DNA of 64,000 nt from Pyropia yezoensis (taxonomy: Eukaryota > Rhodophyta > Bangiophyceae > Bangiales > Bangiaceae), in the NCBI GenBank assembly GCA_009829735.1, contig CM020618.1, forward strand, positions 12,630,568-12,694,567. Direction: 5' to 3'. The first letter of the stretch is position 1. Each line of letters begins with the position of its first letter. The notes beneath the pieces are model-generated. The model worked only from the letters and a program-made list of their open reading frames with translations, was not told where the DNA came from and made no database searches. This document shows, one piece after another, positions 8,929-21,000 of this stretch. Both the position numbers and the translations under genes were made by a program.

Positions 8929-11900
8929 ATGGCCTCGGCGGTGCCGGCGGGGGCGGCGGCGGCAAGGTCCGCCGCCTTGTCTGTCGCCTCCCCGCTCGCC
9001 CCTCCGGTGGCCACCCCTCCCCCCGCCTGCCCCACCTCCCCCAACACCACCACCCCCCCCAGGGCTCGCGGGCGGCAGCCCTCCCTCGGCCCCCCCCCCC
9101 CCCACCCCCCCCCCCCTCTCTTCCATGTCGACTTGTCCCCCCCCGGGGGCGCTGCCGCCAGGGGCCGACCGCGGTCGCCGCGGTCGCCACCATCGGCGGC
9201 GCCCCCCCCCCCCATGACCGCAACGTCGACGACGACGACGGCCACTACCACCGCCTCCCGACCACCCACCTCCCCGCCCCTCCGGGCAACGGCGCGCAAG
9301 TGGGGGGTCCCCGCCGCCGCCACCACTGGCGGCATGGACGGCGGCCGTGCCACCCGTCAGGCGTCCTTGCCTTCCCCCGTGTTACGGTGGGCCGCGTGGG
9401 GGGCGGGCGGGGGGGGGGGACCCACCGCCACCCCAGCGTACCGGCCGTCGGCGTCCCGCCCCCGCCGCACCGTGTCGTCTGACGTGGAGCTGCTAGCGGC
9501 CATGGCATCTTCGGCGTCGGCGGCGCCACGGTCGCCGCAGTCGCCCCGGTCACCCCTGTCGTCGCCACGGGCCGGCCGCTCCCGCCGCACGACATCGACG
9601 GACGAGGGGGGGATGAGCGCGGCCGTGCAAGCTGCGGCAGCAGCAGCGGCAGCGGCGTCGGGGGGGGGGGGAGGGTTCGTGGCCGGCCGTGGGGGCGGCC
9701 GCCACCGCCGCACCGCATCGTCGGGGCTGCCGCCGACAGCGCCGCTGCTCGTCAACACCCCGCCTGGTGGTGGCGGGGGGGGCGGCGGCGTTAGTGGTGG
9801 CAGCGGTGGTGGGGCCCGGCAACAGCGGCTGCTGGTGCTCCCCCCCCCGCGCAAGTTGGTGCTCCCCCCCCCGCGGCACGGGCGGTCGGTGGGGTCATCG
9901 GCGGCGACGGCGGCGGCGGCGACGGGAGCGGCGCCGGGTGCAGCCGCGACCGGCGGGCCGCCCGCGGTGGCCATGACAGTAGCAACGGGGACGGCGCGGC
10001 GGCCGGCCACGGCCCCCGCCCCGTCGACGGGGGGCGGCGGCTGGTGGGGCTCCCGCGGCGGCGGCGTCGAGGCGGCGGTCGAGGCGGTGGAGCGGCGGCT
10101 TGCCGCTGAGCACCTGCGGCGAGTCGCGGCGGCCGCTGCGGCAGGGGCGTCGGCGTCGGCGGCCGGCGGTAGGGCCGCGACGGCATCGACGGCGGGGACA
10201 ACAACCGCAACGGTGGGGGAGGCGGCCGCGGCGCCGTATTCTTCCGCCGCCGACAGCGCCCGCACCGGCCGTCAGCGGACGGTGCCGCCGGCCGCCGCAG
10301 GGGGGGGGGGGGGGGGCCCCCGCGGTACCGGCGGGGGAGACGGTGGTGGCAGTGGCGGGCGGGGGGCGCCCGCGGAGCCGCGGCGGAGGAGGCGCGATCC
10401 GCATCCGCAACAACCGCCCGGCGATGCGGCGGCGGCGGCGACTGCCACGGCGGCACGGGGCGGCACCCGCGGGGCTACCGCGACGGCGGTGACGGCGGCG
10501 GCAGAGGCGACGGTAATTTCGCCGGCGGTCATTTCGGCGGCGCTGCCGGCAGCGGGGGCGGCGGCAGCGGCCGTCCGCTCACAAGCATCGGCCGGCAGCA
10601 GCGCCACGTCTCCACCACTGCCGCCGACGTCGCCGTCGGCGCCCGTGTTGCCGCCAGCCGCGGAGTTACCGCCAGCCCTGGGGGCCACCACGGACGGCGG
10701 AAGCCACGGCGAAGCCCCACCCCCCGTGACTGGTGGGCGGGTGCCAGACGACCGCGCCACCACCCCCGGGGACGGCGTGGTCTTTGTGCCGCCGCTGCCG
10801 CCGCCGCCACCGCCGCCACTGCCACAGGCGGCCGAAACAGCTGAGTTTGCTGTGGAGGGGGGCCGGCAGCCGTCTCCGCGGTCGCCGCCCCCGTCGGTGG
10901 CGGCGACGTCCTCCCATGCGCAGGACTCCGCTCCCGCCACCGCCACCGCCACCCCGACCGCCGCCACCCCAACCACCGCCGCTCCCACCACCACGCATCA
11001 TCCTCGTGGTGACCACCGCCGTCACACATCGGCAGGTGGCGCGGGCGTGTCAACGACGGCGTCGGCGGCGGCGGCTGCGGCGCCCCGAACAAACCCTCCT
11101 ACCAGCCGCCGCGGTACCGGCGGCGGCAGCCACCGGCGGCACGCGTCGGCGGGGGGTGCGGCGCCGTCGCTGCCGACGGCGGCGCTGCGCTCCCTCCCCC
11201 TCGCCAGCAGCAGCAGTGGAAGGGACGGTAGCCACCGGCGGCGTGCCTCGGCAGGGGCGGTGATGTCGTCGTCGCCACGGCTGGCATGGCTGTGGCCGCT
11301 CGGGTACGCGCGTGGCGTCGGGGGGGCGGCGGCCGCCGCGCGCGCCGCCGCCACCGCAGCGGCGCCCACCGCCACGGCCGCGGCTGCGGCGGCGGCGGCG
11401 CCGTCCTCGCACCGGCGGCTGTCGCTGGGCGGGCGGCTTGTGCCCCCGTCCCGGACCCCCCCTCCGGGCGGCGGTAGCACGGGGAGCACGGCGGTGGCGG
11501 CGGCGTCGCCCGCATCACGGCTGCTGCGGCGGCTGGCGGCGGGGGTGCGGTCGCCGCCCGCGGCGCGCACGACGTTGCGGACGCTGCTGACGCCGGTGGA
11601 GGTGGCGGCGCTGCTACGGTGGCTGCTGGTGGGCGTGTATGGGGGGGTCCTGCCGGGGGGAGGGGGGGGGGGGGGGGGGGGGGCAAGGACGGGACCGCCT
11701 GGGACGGTGGCGGCGGCGGCAAGGACGCCGCCGCCGCCGCCCTTTTGTACGGGGGGGACGGAGGTGGGATGGAGGGCGGCGGCTGCGTTGGCGGCGGCGG
11801 CGGCAACGGGGAAGTCCGGTTTGACGCGTGGGTCCGCGGCGGCCGCCTGGTGGTGAGCGTCGACCGCCGCGTCGACGCGGGGATGGACGTGCGAGTGCGG

Positions 11901-12122
11901 CAGGGGCGGGGGGAGGGCGAGTGGGGGGGGGGGGGCGGCGGCGGAAGTGACGGCGTGGGTTGTGCCGGCGGCGGCGGCGGCGGAAGAGGTGGGCGGCGGG
12001 GAGGCGGGGGGTGGGAGGGGGAGGGGGTGGATTGGGCCGAGTGGGTCAGCGGTCTGTGGGTGCGCCTCCGCGAGGGCGTGCGGGAGGCCGAGGCGCGAGT
12101 GGCAAAGACAATGTTTTCGTAA
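8929..12122 (+). CDS. Disordered Ala/Gly-rich protein with repeated RRxS/T motifs
   Basis: I do not recognise the family. The start is chosen at 8929 because it has a strong context (GACCGCCATGG). The first frame runs to 11856, but coding-like sequence continues in another frame to a stop at 12120-12122. It ends in an acidic, Trp-containing helix-like tail (VDWAEWVSGLWVRLREGV). The switch falls at a 22-nt G run (11662-11683), so one coding sequence with a homopolymer length error or real frameshift is likely. The protein of about 1,060 residues is mostly disordered Ala, Gly, Pro and Ser. Seven basic motifs stand out: RPRRTVSS, RSRRTTST, RHRRTASS, DHRRHTSA, SHRRHASA, SHRRRASA and SHRRLSL. All match the basophilic-kinase pattern R-R-x-S/T. 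A predicted helical segment (LLTPVEVAALLRWLLVGVY) precedes the G run. Function unknown. Confidence 0.5.
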
Positions 12123-13049
12123 GATGTACTGTACATACACACGGTTCTGCTCGTACGCATGTCTTGAAAGCAGCTCTGCGTCGCCGGGTACGGCGACGCG
12201 TCGCCGGGTACGGCATGCGTCGCCGGGTACTTCGATGCGTCTCGGGTACGTAAGTCTTGCTGCATACCAACGGCAAGGCGTTCTGCTCCGAGGCTGCCCA
12301 CGGGATGGGACAGGTATGCTGCCATGCTGGAAGACCTTGAGCGGACCGTGGACCTCGACGCCAGACAGCTTCCCGCAAGACAACGCCGTTTGACACGCGC
12401 GAACAAAAATCCCCCAGGTCTCCCTGATGTGGACTGGAGAGAGGCCCACAAGCAAGAACCGCAACAGAGCGGGAAGTTCCCGCCCACGCCCGCCGTGCTT
12501 AGCAGCCTTCAGGCGCACCAACATAGGCTCGACCGTCAGGTCTAGCCGGCAGAGGCCGTTGAACGTCACCGGGGAAGACGATGTTGGCGCTCGCCCAGTC
12601 CATGGCAATTCGGTGGCTCGCAAGCTGAGAACAGTCACATTGATAGCACGCGGCCGCCGCGCGTTCGTGTGTGCAAGCTAACCGGACTACTCACGGCCTG
12701 GATCGTCGCTTTCACTCTTCGCCCTGCTTCAGGTGACGTCTGGTCGTGTTCGCTGACAGGATCAACACCACTAGTTTTCAGGGCAGGCTGTCCTCCGACG
12801 TTCGAAAGAAATACATTGAGGATTGCAATGGATCTTGAACAAGGGTAATTGTTCGGATCTGACAGAGAGTTGATGGGCGGTTTATCCGGCCTCGGCGGTG
12901 TGTTGATTGCCCCGCCTGCGTCGCGGTCGGGGGGTGTGTCGCCTCGGCGGTGACTACCAGGCCGCCGTCCGCGCCGACTCCTTCCTCCGCCGTTCGAGCA
13001 GTGGGCGACTGAAGTGGTCTTATTGCATTCCCCCTCCCCGTTGCCCGTC
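12123..13049. other. Intergenic region and probable RPS2 promoter
   Basis: No gene seen. It begins with AT-richer GTACTGTACATACA, then a short tandem repeat (12178-12250), then less biased sequence. The last 150 bp before 13050 should contain the RPS2 promoter and leader, including pyrimidine-rich CCCCCTCCCCG just before the start codon, as is common for ribosomal protein mRNAs. I see no clear TATA box. Confidence 0.4.
12178..12250. repeat. Short tandem repeat, 19-20 bp unit
   Basis: Four successive copies begin GCGTCGCCGGGTAC (12178, 12198, 12217; the fourth near 12236 is GCGTCTCGGGTAC). The unit length alternates between 20 and 19 bp. It lies in the 3' flank of the RRxS gene. Confidence 0.8.
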
Positions 13050-13913
13050 ATGGCGGACGCTGCGCCCCCTGCGGCTGGCGGCCGTGGCGATTTCCCCGGT
13101 GGCTTTGCCGGGAAGGCTGGTGAGGGCGGCGCGCCCGCGGCGGGCGGCGACGGCCGTGGGCGTGGCCGCGGCGATGGCCGTGGCCGCGGGCGTGGCCGTG
13201 GCCGCGGCCGCGGGCGTGTGGAGGAGGAGAAGGAGTGGATCCCGATGACCAAGCTGGGCCGTCTGGTCAAGGAGGGCAAGATCAAGTCGCTGGAGCACGT
13301 GTTCCTCTTCTCCATCCCGGTCAAGGAGTTCCAGATCATTGACTCCTTCCTGCCCGGCCTGTCGGACGAGGTGCTCAACATCATGCCGGTGCAGAAGCAG
13401 ACGCGCGCTGGCCAGCGGACTCGCTTTAAGGCGTTTGTGGTGGTGGGCGACAACAATGGCCACGTTGGCCTGGGTGTCAAGTCGGCCAAGGAGGTGGCCA
13501 CCGCCATCCGCGGCGCCATCATTGCCGCCAAGCTGGCTGTTGTGCCCGTTCGTCGCGGCTACTGGGGTAACCGCATTGGCCAGCCCCACACGGTGCCATG
13601 CAAGGTTACTGGCAAGTGCGGGTCGGTGCGGATGCGGCTGGTGCCGGCGCCCCGCGGGACTGGCATTGTCGCGGCGAAGGTGCCCAAGAAGCTGCTGCAG
13701 GCGGCCGGTCTCGAGGACGTCTTTACCTCCTCGTCGGGCCACACGCGCACGCTGGGCAACTTTGCCAAGGCGACCTTCCACGCTATCTCGGCTACCTACG
13801 GCTACCTGACGCCCGATTTCTGGAAGGAGACTAAGTTTTTGGCGTCGCCCTTTGAGGAGTACTCGGGCCTGCTGTCCAAGGCAGCAGCGCCCGCGCCCAC
13901 GGTGGCGGCTTGA
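13050..13913 (+). CDS. RPS2: 40S ribosomal protein S2 (uS5)
   Basis: This is a 287-residue cytosolic small-subunit ribosomal protein, intronless here. The N-terminus has an RG-rich tract (about residues 36-56), a known feature of eukaryotic S2 and target of arginine methylation. It is followed by [19 protein letters not shown] and the S5 double-stranded-RNA-binding-like fold ([20 protein letters not shown], about 118-137). The C-terminal S5 domain includes [19 protein letters not shown] (191-209) and ends with the eukaryote-specific [14 protein letters not shown]. The protein sits near the mRNA entry channel and helps decoding fidelity. The start at 13050 gives the conserved-type MADA N-terminus; an in-frame ATG 12 codons upstream (13014) adds only an atypical leader. 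It is convergent with RBX1 downstream. Length and motifs are normal, so confidence is high. Confidence 0.97.
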   Translation: MADAAPPAAGGRGDFPGGFAGKAGEGGAPAAGGDGRGRGRGDGRGRGRGRGRGRGRVEEEKEWIPMTKLGRLVKEGKIKSLEHVFLFSIPVKEFQIIDSFLPGLSDEVLNIMPVQKQTRAGQRTRFKAFVVVGDNNGHVGLGVKSAKEVATAIRGAIIAAKLAVVPVRRGYWGNRIGQPHTVPCKVTGKCGSVRMRLVPAPRGTGIVAAKVPKKLLQAAGLEDVFTSSSGHTRTLGNFAKATFHAISATYGYLTPDFWKETKFLASPFEEYSGLLSKAAAPAPTVAA

Positions 13914-14578
13914 GCGCTGCTTTGTCCCTGTGCAGGTGGTATTTGTTGTGATGGTGGTGCGAGTGTCTGCGACCGGTTTATCTAGGCAAAAGACGTCGAC
14001 GCGTAGCTCGTCCGCCTTTTATCGAAGAGTTGTTGCCTGCGGTTGGCCGCGCTTGGCGTGGAATTCGCTGAGAGAGGCCATGAGGTGGTCCTCTATGCTT
14101 GTCGGTCGTGTCACCAATGGCACATGCGCCATGCTGCCGTCCACGTCAGCACCGACTGTCGACATCACTCATCAGCCTGACAGATGGTTACACCACCATC
14201 AGCTGCATGTATCATGCTACCGCTTCAGGCTACATGGCAATCACAAACGCATACGACGACTGAGACATCTGACAAGCGCATCTTCAGAGCGGCCTACGTG
14301 AAGACGGCGTAACGAGAAAACAACCGCAAAGCGGTCAAACAAAAAACAAGCATGGAAGAAGCAAACACTTCAGCCATCCATACGCAGCAGCGACCACCTG
14401 TCCGTTGCCTCGAGCAGTGCACGGCGTATGGTATCCGCACGCCGAGACGAGCACGAACAGAGTTGGTACTGTGCGCAGACCGCCATACGCGCGACCCACC
14501 GACCATGAGCGCCATGTTACGAAGGGCCCAAGGGATGTCGATGCCTCTCCCGCCCGGTCAGACCCACGACCCTCTCGT
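13914..14578. other. Convergent 3' spacer between RPS2 and RBX1
   Basis: No gene seen. It should contain both 3' UTRs. The composition is closer to 50% GC than the neighbours. An A-rich patch near 14310-14350, read on the minus strand, lies downstream of RBX1 and is a plausible 3'-end region, though no standard polyadenylation hexamer is obvious. Confidence 0.4.
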
Positions 14579-15637
<1,059 letters not shown>

Positions 15638-16279
15638 GGCACGCGCCGATCAAGGACGACGGCAGAGGGGGATGGACCGCTTGTGGGCTGGGTCAAAGCT
15701 CGATAACAAGGGGCGAGGAAGAGCGGGGGTGGGGAGGAAGGGGTATGGGAAGCGTCAGCGGCTCGAGCAAGAGAGTGGCAGTGGCTCGCAGCCAGCCGAC
15801 AACCAGCTGGAGCAACGGGGGCGAGACCACGGCAGCCGCTGGCGGCAGCGTAGCGGGAGAGGGGGCGCGGATGCAAGCCGCGTCACGACCCCGCAGCGCA
15901 TGACACACGCTTCCGTGACTTGGTCGCACTCACCCTATGGTCGATTCAGAAGTAGCACCCATTTGTACCGTACTGCACAGTACACTAATAACATTTATTG
16001 TGTAGTTGGTGAGCAGGCCTATCGCGGAATTAATTAGTTGGGTCATCCGAGGCATGATGGTACCCTCCGCGATGGATCGCCCTACACATGCCCTACACTT
16101 GTGTAGGGCGCCCTTTCCGTAGGGATGCACACACGTTACATCGTGCCCACATAAATAGCGCTCGTTACTGCCTCCGTCCGTCCTGTCGCTTTGGGAAAAG
16201 GGAACGCATCCTCTCCGCCCCACGCGTTGGCCACCCGCCGCCAAGACTCAACGACCCTCCCCCCCCCCAGTCTCGTGGG
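15638..16279. promoter_or_regulatory. Divergent promoter region of RBX1 and BPNT1-like gene
   Basis: About 640 bp separate the two start codons, which face away from each other. AT-rich sequence at 15950-16040 includes GTACTGCACAGTAC, a short palindromic word. ACATAAATAGCG at about 16150 is TATA-like on the plus strand and lies 120-130 bp before the BPNT1-like start. The part next to RBX1 is purine-rich. No gene is seen inside. Confidence 0.45.
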
Positions 16280-16652
16280 ATGGCTCCACCTGCCCCCCCC
16301 CTCGTAGGCCCCCCAGTCGTGGATGTCGGGGAGCTGCTCCGTGCCGCCGCCGCCGCCGCCGCCGACGCCTGCCGGGTCATCCGCGCGGCGCACGCGGACC
16401 GGGTGCGCGCCGCCGCCGCCGCTGCTACCGCTGCCGGCGGCGCTGCCGACGGCGCCGCCGCGCTGCGGGTGCGGCTCAAGGACGCGGCCGACCCCCAGTC
16501 GGCGCTGACCGTCGCTGACGAGGCCGCGCAGGCCGCCATCCTGGGCCCGCTGCTCGCCCGCTTTCCCGCCCTGACCATCGTGGCAGAGGAGGACCTACGC
16601 GACTGGGTGCCGCCACCGGCAGGGGCGGCGGCAGAGTCCACCCCCGACCGGC

Positions 16653-16688
<36 letters not shown>

Positions 16689-16958
16689 ACGGCGAGGGCC
16701 GGGTGGACAGCCACGGGGCCGACGGCGGCGGCTTTGCAGGCGGGCTGGACACCCCTCCCGGCCTCCGGGCTGTCCCGCTCGCGGACGTGTGCCTGTTTGT
16801 CGACCCCCTGGATGGAACGCGGGAGTTTGTCGAAGGCCGCCTCGGCGCCGTCCAGACGCTGCTCGGCATCACCGTCCGCGGCGTGCCGGTCGCGGCGGCG
16901 ATTGGCCTGCCGTTCCCCTTCCCCGCCACCACCGCCACCGCCGCTACCGCCGCCACCA

Positions 16959-16990
<32 letters not shown>

Positions 16991-17668
16991 GCTACCGCCA
17001 CTAGCCCCACATCTGCCGACAGAGCCGCTGCCGCCGCCGACGCTGGCGTGTCGGGCGGCGGCGAGCCACCGCTGCCCCCCCCACTCATCATCACGGCGCT
17101 GGTCGGGGCGGGCGTGGCGGGGCTGCCCCCCCCCCCCCCATCCCCCCCCACCGCCGGCGGGGTGGTGCTGGCGCTGTCGGCCACCCCTGCGGCGGCTGGG
17201 AGCATGGCGGCGGCCGCCGCGCGGGTGGTGTCCCCCCGCGGGGGCGTGGTGCGCCTGGGCGGGGCGGGCAACAAGCTGCTTGCGCTGGCCACCGGCCGCG
17301 CACACGCGGTACTCCTCGGCGGGGGGACGTCCGTGTGGGATACGGCCGCCCCCGAGGCACTGGTGCGGGCGCTTGGCGGGGAGCTCACGGACCTGTGGGG
17401 GCGGCCGCTGCGGTACGCCGCCGCCGCTGCCGCCGCCGCTGCCGCCGCCGCGTCGGCGGAGGCGGCCGCCAAGACGACGGCGGCCATCCTGCCACCAGTG
17501 CCGGCAGAGGTGGTGGCCAACGCGGCGGGGGTGGTGGCCACCGCCGCGGCGTTTGCCACTGTCGATGCCGCCGGCCGCTGCCACACGCAGCTGGTGGCAG
17601 AGGTGGCAGTGGCGTTGGCGTCGGCGGACCATCCGGAGGGGGGGCGGGTGGAAGCCACCGCCCCGTGA
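16280..17668 (+). CDS. 3'(2'),5'-bisphosphate nucleotidase, BPNT1-type
   Basis: A 462-residue member of the lithium-sensitive inositol-monophosphatase superfamily. It is predicted to hydrolyse 3'-phosphoadenosine 5'-phosphate to AMP, which relieves sulfotransferase and exoribonuclease inhibition in sulfur assimilation. Metal-binding motifs are in order: SALTVADEAAQAAIL, the acidic pair in IVAEED (103-105), VDPLDGTREF (D175, D178) and VWDTAAPEAL (W353, D354). The stretch GGAGNKLLALATGRAHAV before the last motif closely matches BPNT1 rather than plain IMPase. Ala-rich and Thr-Ala inserts (about 130-145, 212-245, 377-392) swell the enzyme well beyond the roughly 310 residues usual for the family. 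An in-frame ATG at 16088 lies upstream of the TATA-like word, so I prefer 16280. No organelle signal is evident. Close relatives such as SAL1/CysQ cannot be excluded. Confidence 0.88.
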
Positions 17669-18001
17669 CCGCCCTTCTCCCCGTGACTGGTGGGTGGCGC
17701 GTGGCAGTGGGTGCGGGGGGTGTCCGGGTGGGCAGTTCCGTGGACACGGGAGGCGAGGCCCACGCGTGTCCGTCGTGGGCAAAGTGAAAGCGCAGAAGGG
17801 GCAAACATGAAATCATACCAACGTAGGCCTGTGCACACGCAGTATTCACCACTTCCAAGCAGAAAGAAACGAAAGGGAAAAAAAACAACACAATGAGGCG
17901 CACACAGGAAGAGACACACACAGCACAAAAAACAACTCAATAACATGCGATGATGCCACTCCGCCGCCCGCCGCCTCAGGCCCTGTGCGGGAGGGAAACG
18001 C
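17669..18001. other. Convergent spacer between BPNT1-like gene and giant gene
   Basis: No gene. An A-rich stretch (about 17868-17940) with AAAAAAAACAACACAAT lies 3' of the BPNT1-like gene and should hold 3' UTR and processing signals for one or both genes. Confidence 0.45.
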
Positions 18002-21000
18002 TCAATACGACCACGACACCTGCGTGTACTCATAGCCGCTGGGGTCGTCATGCACCACAACGGTGCCCGATACCCGCCTGTTGCCAACCTCAACGCATGT
18101 GTAAGACGTAGTGGACCCCGCGGACCCGACAGACTCGACCGACTCCATCGGGGGCAGCGCCGGGATGGCCGGCAACGGCGGCAATGGCGCCAACGACGAC
18201 CACAGGCCGGCCGGCGCCGCCGGCGCTACCGGCGGCTGCGGGGGCAGGGGCGGCCGCGGAACAGAGATCCGCACGTGCCCGTGGGGCGAGCCGACCAGCC
18301 GCTCGACGCTCACCCCGCTCACCGTGCGGCGCCGCGTCCGCGGGCGGACGTCCACGAAGCTCCCGTCGCCGCCGGTGGCCACCCCGCCACTCGACCCGCC
18401 GCCGGTGATTGTCCCACTCGACCCGCCGCTGCGGCTCGTCCGGCTCGACCGGCCGCTGCTGCTGTCACCACCGACCGAGTGGGTAACTTGCCGGGGGGAG
18501 CCCCGCCGGTGGCGCTTGAACGCCGCCCCGTCGCTTGGCCGAGCGCGTACAACGCCAGTGCCGGCGCCGGCGGCCACGGCGGGCGGCGACGCCCCCCCAT
18601 CCATGGGCGCCACCGCGGGCGCTGGGCTTGCAGACGCGCCGGGGCGGGCCGCCGCAGTCGCCACACGCGCCGGGGTAAGTGTGGGAGGGACGGCGCGCAC
18701 AGGAGGGGACGGCTCCAACGTAGGTGGTCCGGGCTTAGGGGCCACGGCGGGCCGAGCCTTGTGGGGCGCCGGGTCAAGAGGCTCGACCAGCGGTTCCACC
18801 GCTGTCGTCGTGATGGCGGCAGCGACACTCAGGTTGGTGCTGTGGCTGCTGGCCTCATCCACCCCCGTCCATGGCTGGCCATACGTCGCCGACGGGGCGG
18901 GCGCTACTGCTGCTGCTGACGCCGCCGCCACCGCCGCCGCCATAGCCTCACCCGCCTTGACGGGCTCACGTCGCACCAAAGGCAGCCGGCCAGCCGCCCC
19001 GTCACTGCTTGCCCGCCTCGAAGTCCTGTGACGGCGCGGCTGCACGCCGTGACCCACCGCGGGAGACGCCAATGATGATGTAGTGGCCGCCATGGCAGAC
19101 GAAGCGGAGTCGCCCGCCAACTGCTGGCCGCTCCGCCGCCTCCGTAACGCCGCCGCAATGCCCTCGGCGGTGGCCGCACGGCCGCCTCTCTGTGGCGAGC
19201 GCGAGCGTCGCCGCCTATGGCGAGGGGGCTCAGTGCTTGGCCGCGAGGCTGCCCCTGAGGTGTCGCTTCCCCCTTCGGACAACGAGGCGTGACGGCTGCT
19301 GGTCGCGCTGCGTGTCTCGGCTCGGATCGCGGCCGACGCTGCGCTGCTTCGCCGCACAGGCCACCAAGTAGATGAGGGAGAGCGGCCGTCAGTAAGGCCC
19401 GTGTCGCCGCTGAAGAAGCTCGAACCGGACACGTGGGTGAGGACACCGGGGGAGTCGGGAAGCGTCTCGATAGTCGGCGACCGCACCGGACGAGTGCCGA
19501 CAGCCGGGGTCGGGGTGCGCATCTCACTCGATGACGTACGGCCATGCCGCCGAGCACGGTGGGTGGGCGATGATGAGCCCGCTGCCGGCAGCGGTGGCTT
19601 TCGAGCACCCATCTGCGGCCGCTTCGCCAAACGACCGCTATGCGGAGTTGAGCCGGCGGCCACGCTGTGCGTCTGGGTGCCATCCAAGGAAGACGCGGTC
19701 GGCACGGGACGTGGCACCGACCCATCCCCGGGCGGTCCGCCACCCCCGTCCGATGAGAGCCGCATAGACGACCGTCCGGATGCGGTGCTGGCAGACGCCG
19801 CTCCCGGCGCGCCGTCAACAGCCACAGCAGCCTGACTTAAGCCGACCCGCGCACTAGTTCCCGCCGAATGAGGCGGTGAAGCTGGCGGTTTTGAGGCCCG
19901 ACCGTCAACAGCACCGCCAGACTCGCTCGATGTCCGCAAGGCGGGAGCCAAGCCCAGCGTAGAAAAGCGACGAGATGCGCTCGACGGCGGGCGAGATGGT
20001 GGCCGGGTGGGCAACGTGACCCGTGACGGCGATGGCGGCCGTTCCTCTCCGATGCTGGTCAAACGCGACTGCGGAGGGGAGAGCATGTCGATCGGCCGGC
20101 CCGCGGCGGCGGCAAGCCGCCGGTCTGGCGTGATGAAAGTGCGATCGGCCGGCCCATCCTCTCTCTTCACGCTCAAGGACGGCAACGTTGATGCCACCGA
20201 CGGCGAGGGGGCAACTGGTCCAGATGACTGCCCAGGCCGTCCCGAGTCAATCGACGGGTAGTCCCAGGAAGGAGGAACATCCCGCCGCACAGAGTCGTCG
20301 TCCTTGGCGGTGCCCTGTGGCCTTGGAATAGCAGCTACACCCGGACGCGCGGGCCGGCGCCCAGAGTGGCGGCCACTAGACCGTGACACGGCAGGCGGCG
20401 AGCCGCCCAAGCCGGGAGGCACCGCCGCCGCATCGTCCACGGTGTCTACAGGCATCGAGCCCGCCGACTCGGGCGGCGTCGACGGCAAGAAGCTGAGACG
20501 GCCTGACCCCCCGTCGCCCACACCACCCGAGTCCACCGACACAGGACGGGCGTGCCGCCGGGAGGGGCGGTCCGGGTCCAATGGCCCAGAGCCACCATCA
20601 TCGTCGAGCATGCTCGATCGGTATGTCTGTACCGGTGATGCAGACACGACCGGGGAGACTGGCGTACTGCCACTGGGTCGCGCAGCTGGCATCCCGCCCG
20701 ACTCTACGCTCGGGCGCAGTGGGGTAGGGCGGCTGGAGCCATCGTCCTTGGTGGCAACACTCAGCCGCCCCGAGTGCCGGCTGGACCGATGCGAGCGAGG
20801 TCGCGAAGTTACATTGGCGCCAGTCGGGCGGGACCGCCTTGGAGATGAGCCGTGTGAGCGCTGGCCCACTTGCAGTGGGCCACCCCCCGCTGGCTGTGTG
20901 CGGTCGTCCGCGCGGTCGTGAAGGCTGCCAGATAGCACTGGCAAACCCGCAGGCCGATCAGGTGCATACAGGCTAGAGCCATGATCCGACGCGTCGCGCG

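Noticed and set aside
7891-9223. Minus-strand Pro/Ala-rich frames of 411 and 434 codons
   Set aside because: Shadows of CGG and G-run sequence; they overlap the start of the better supported plus-strand gene.
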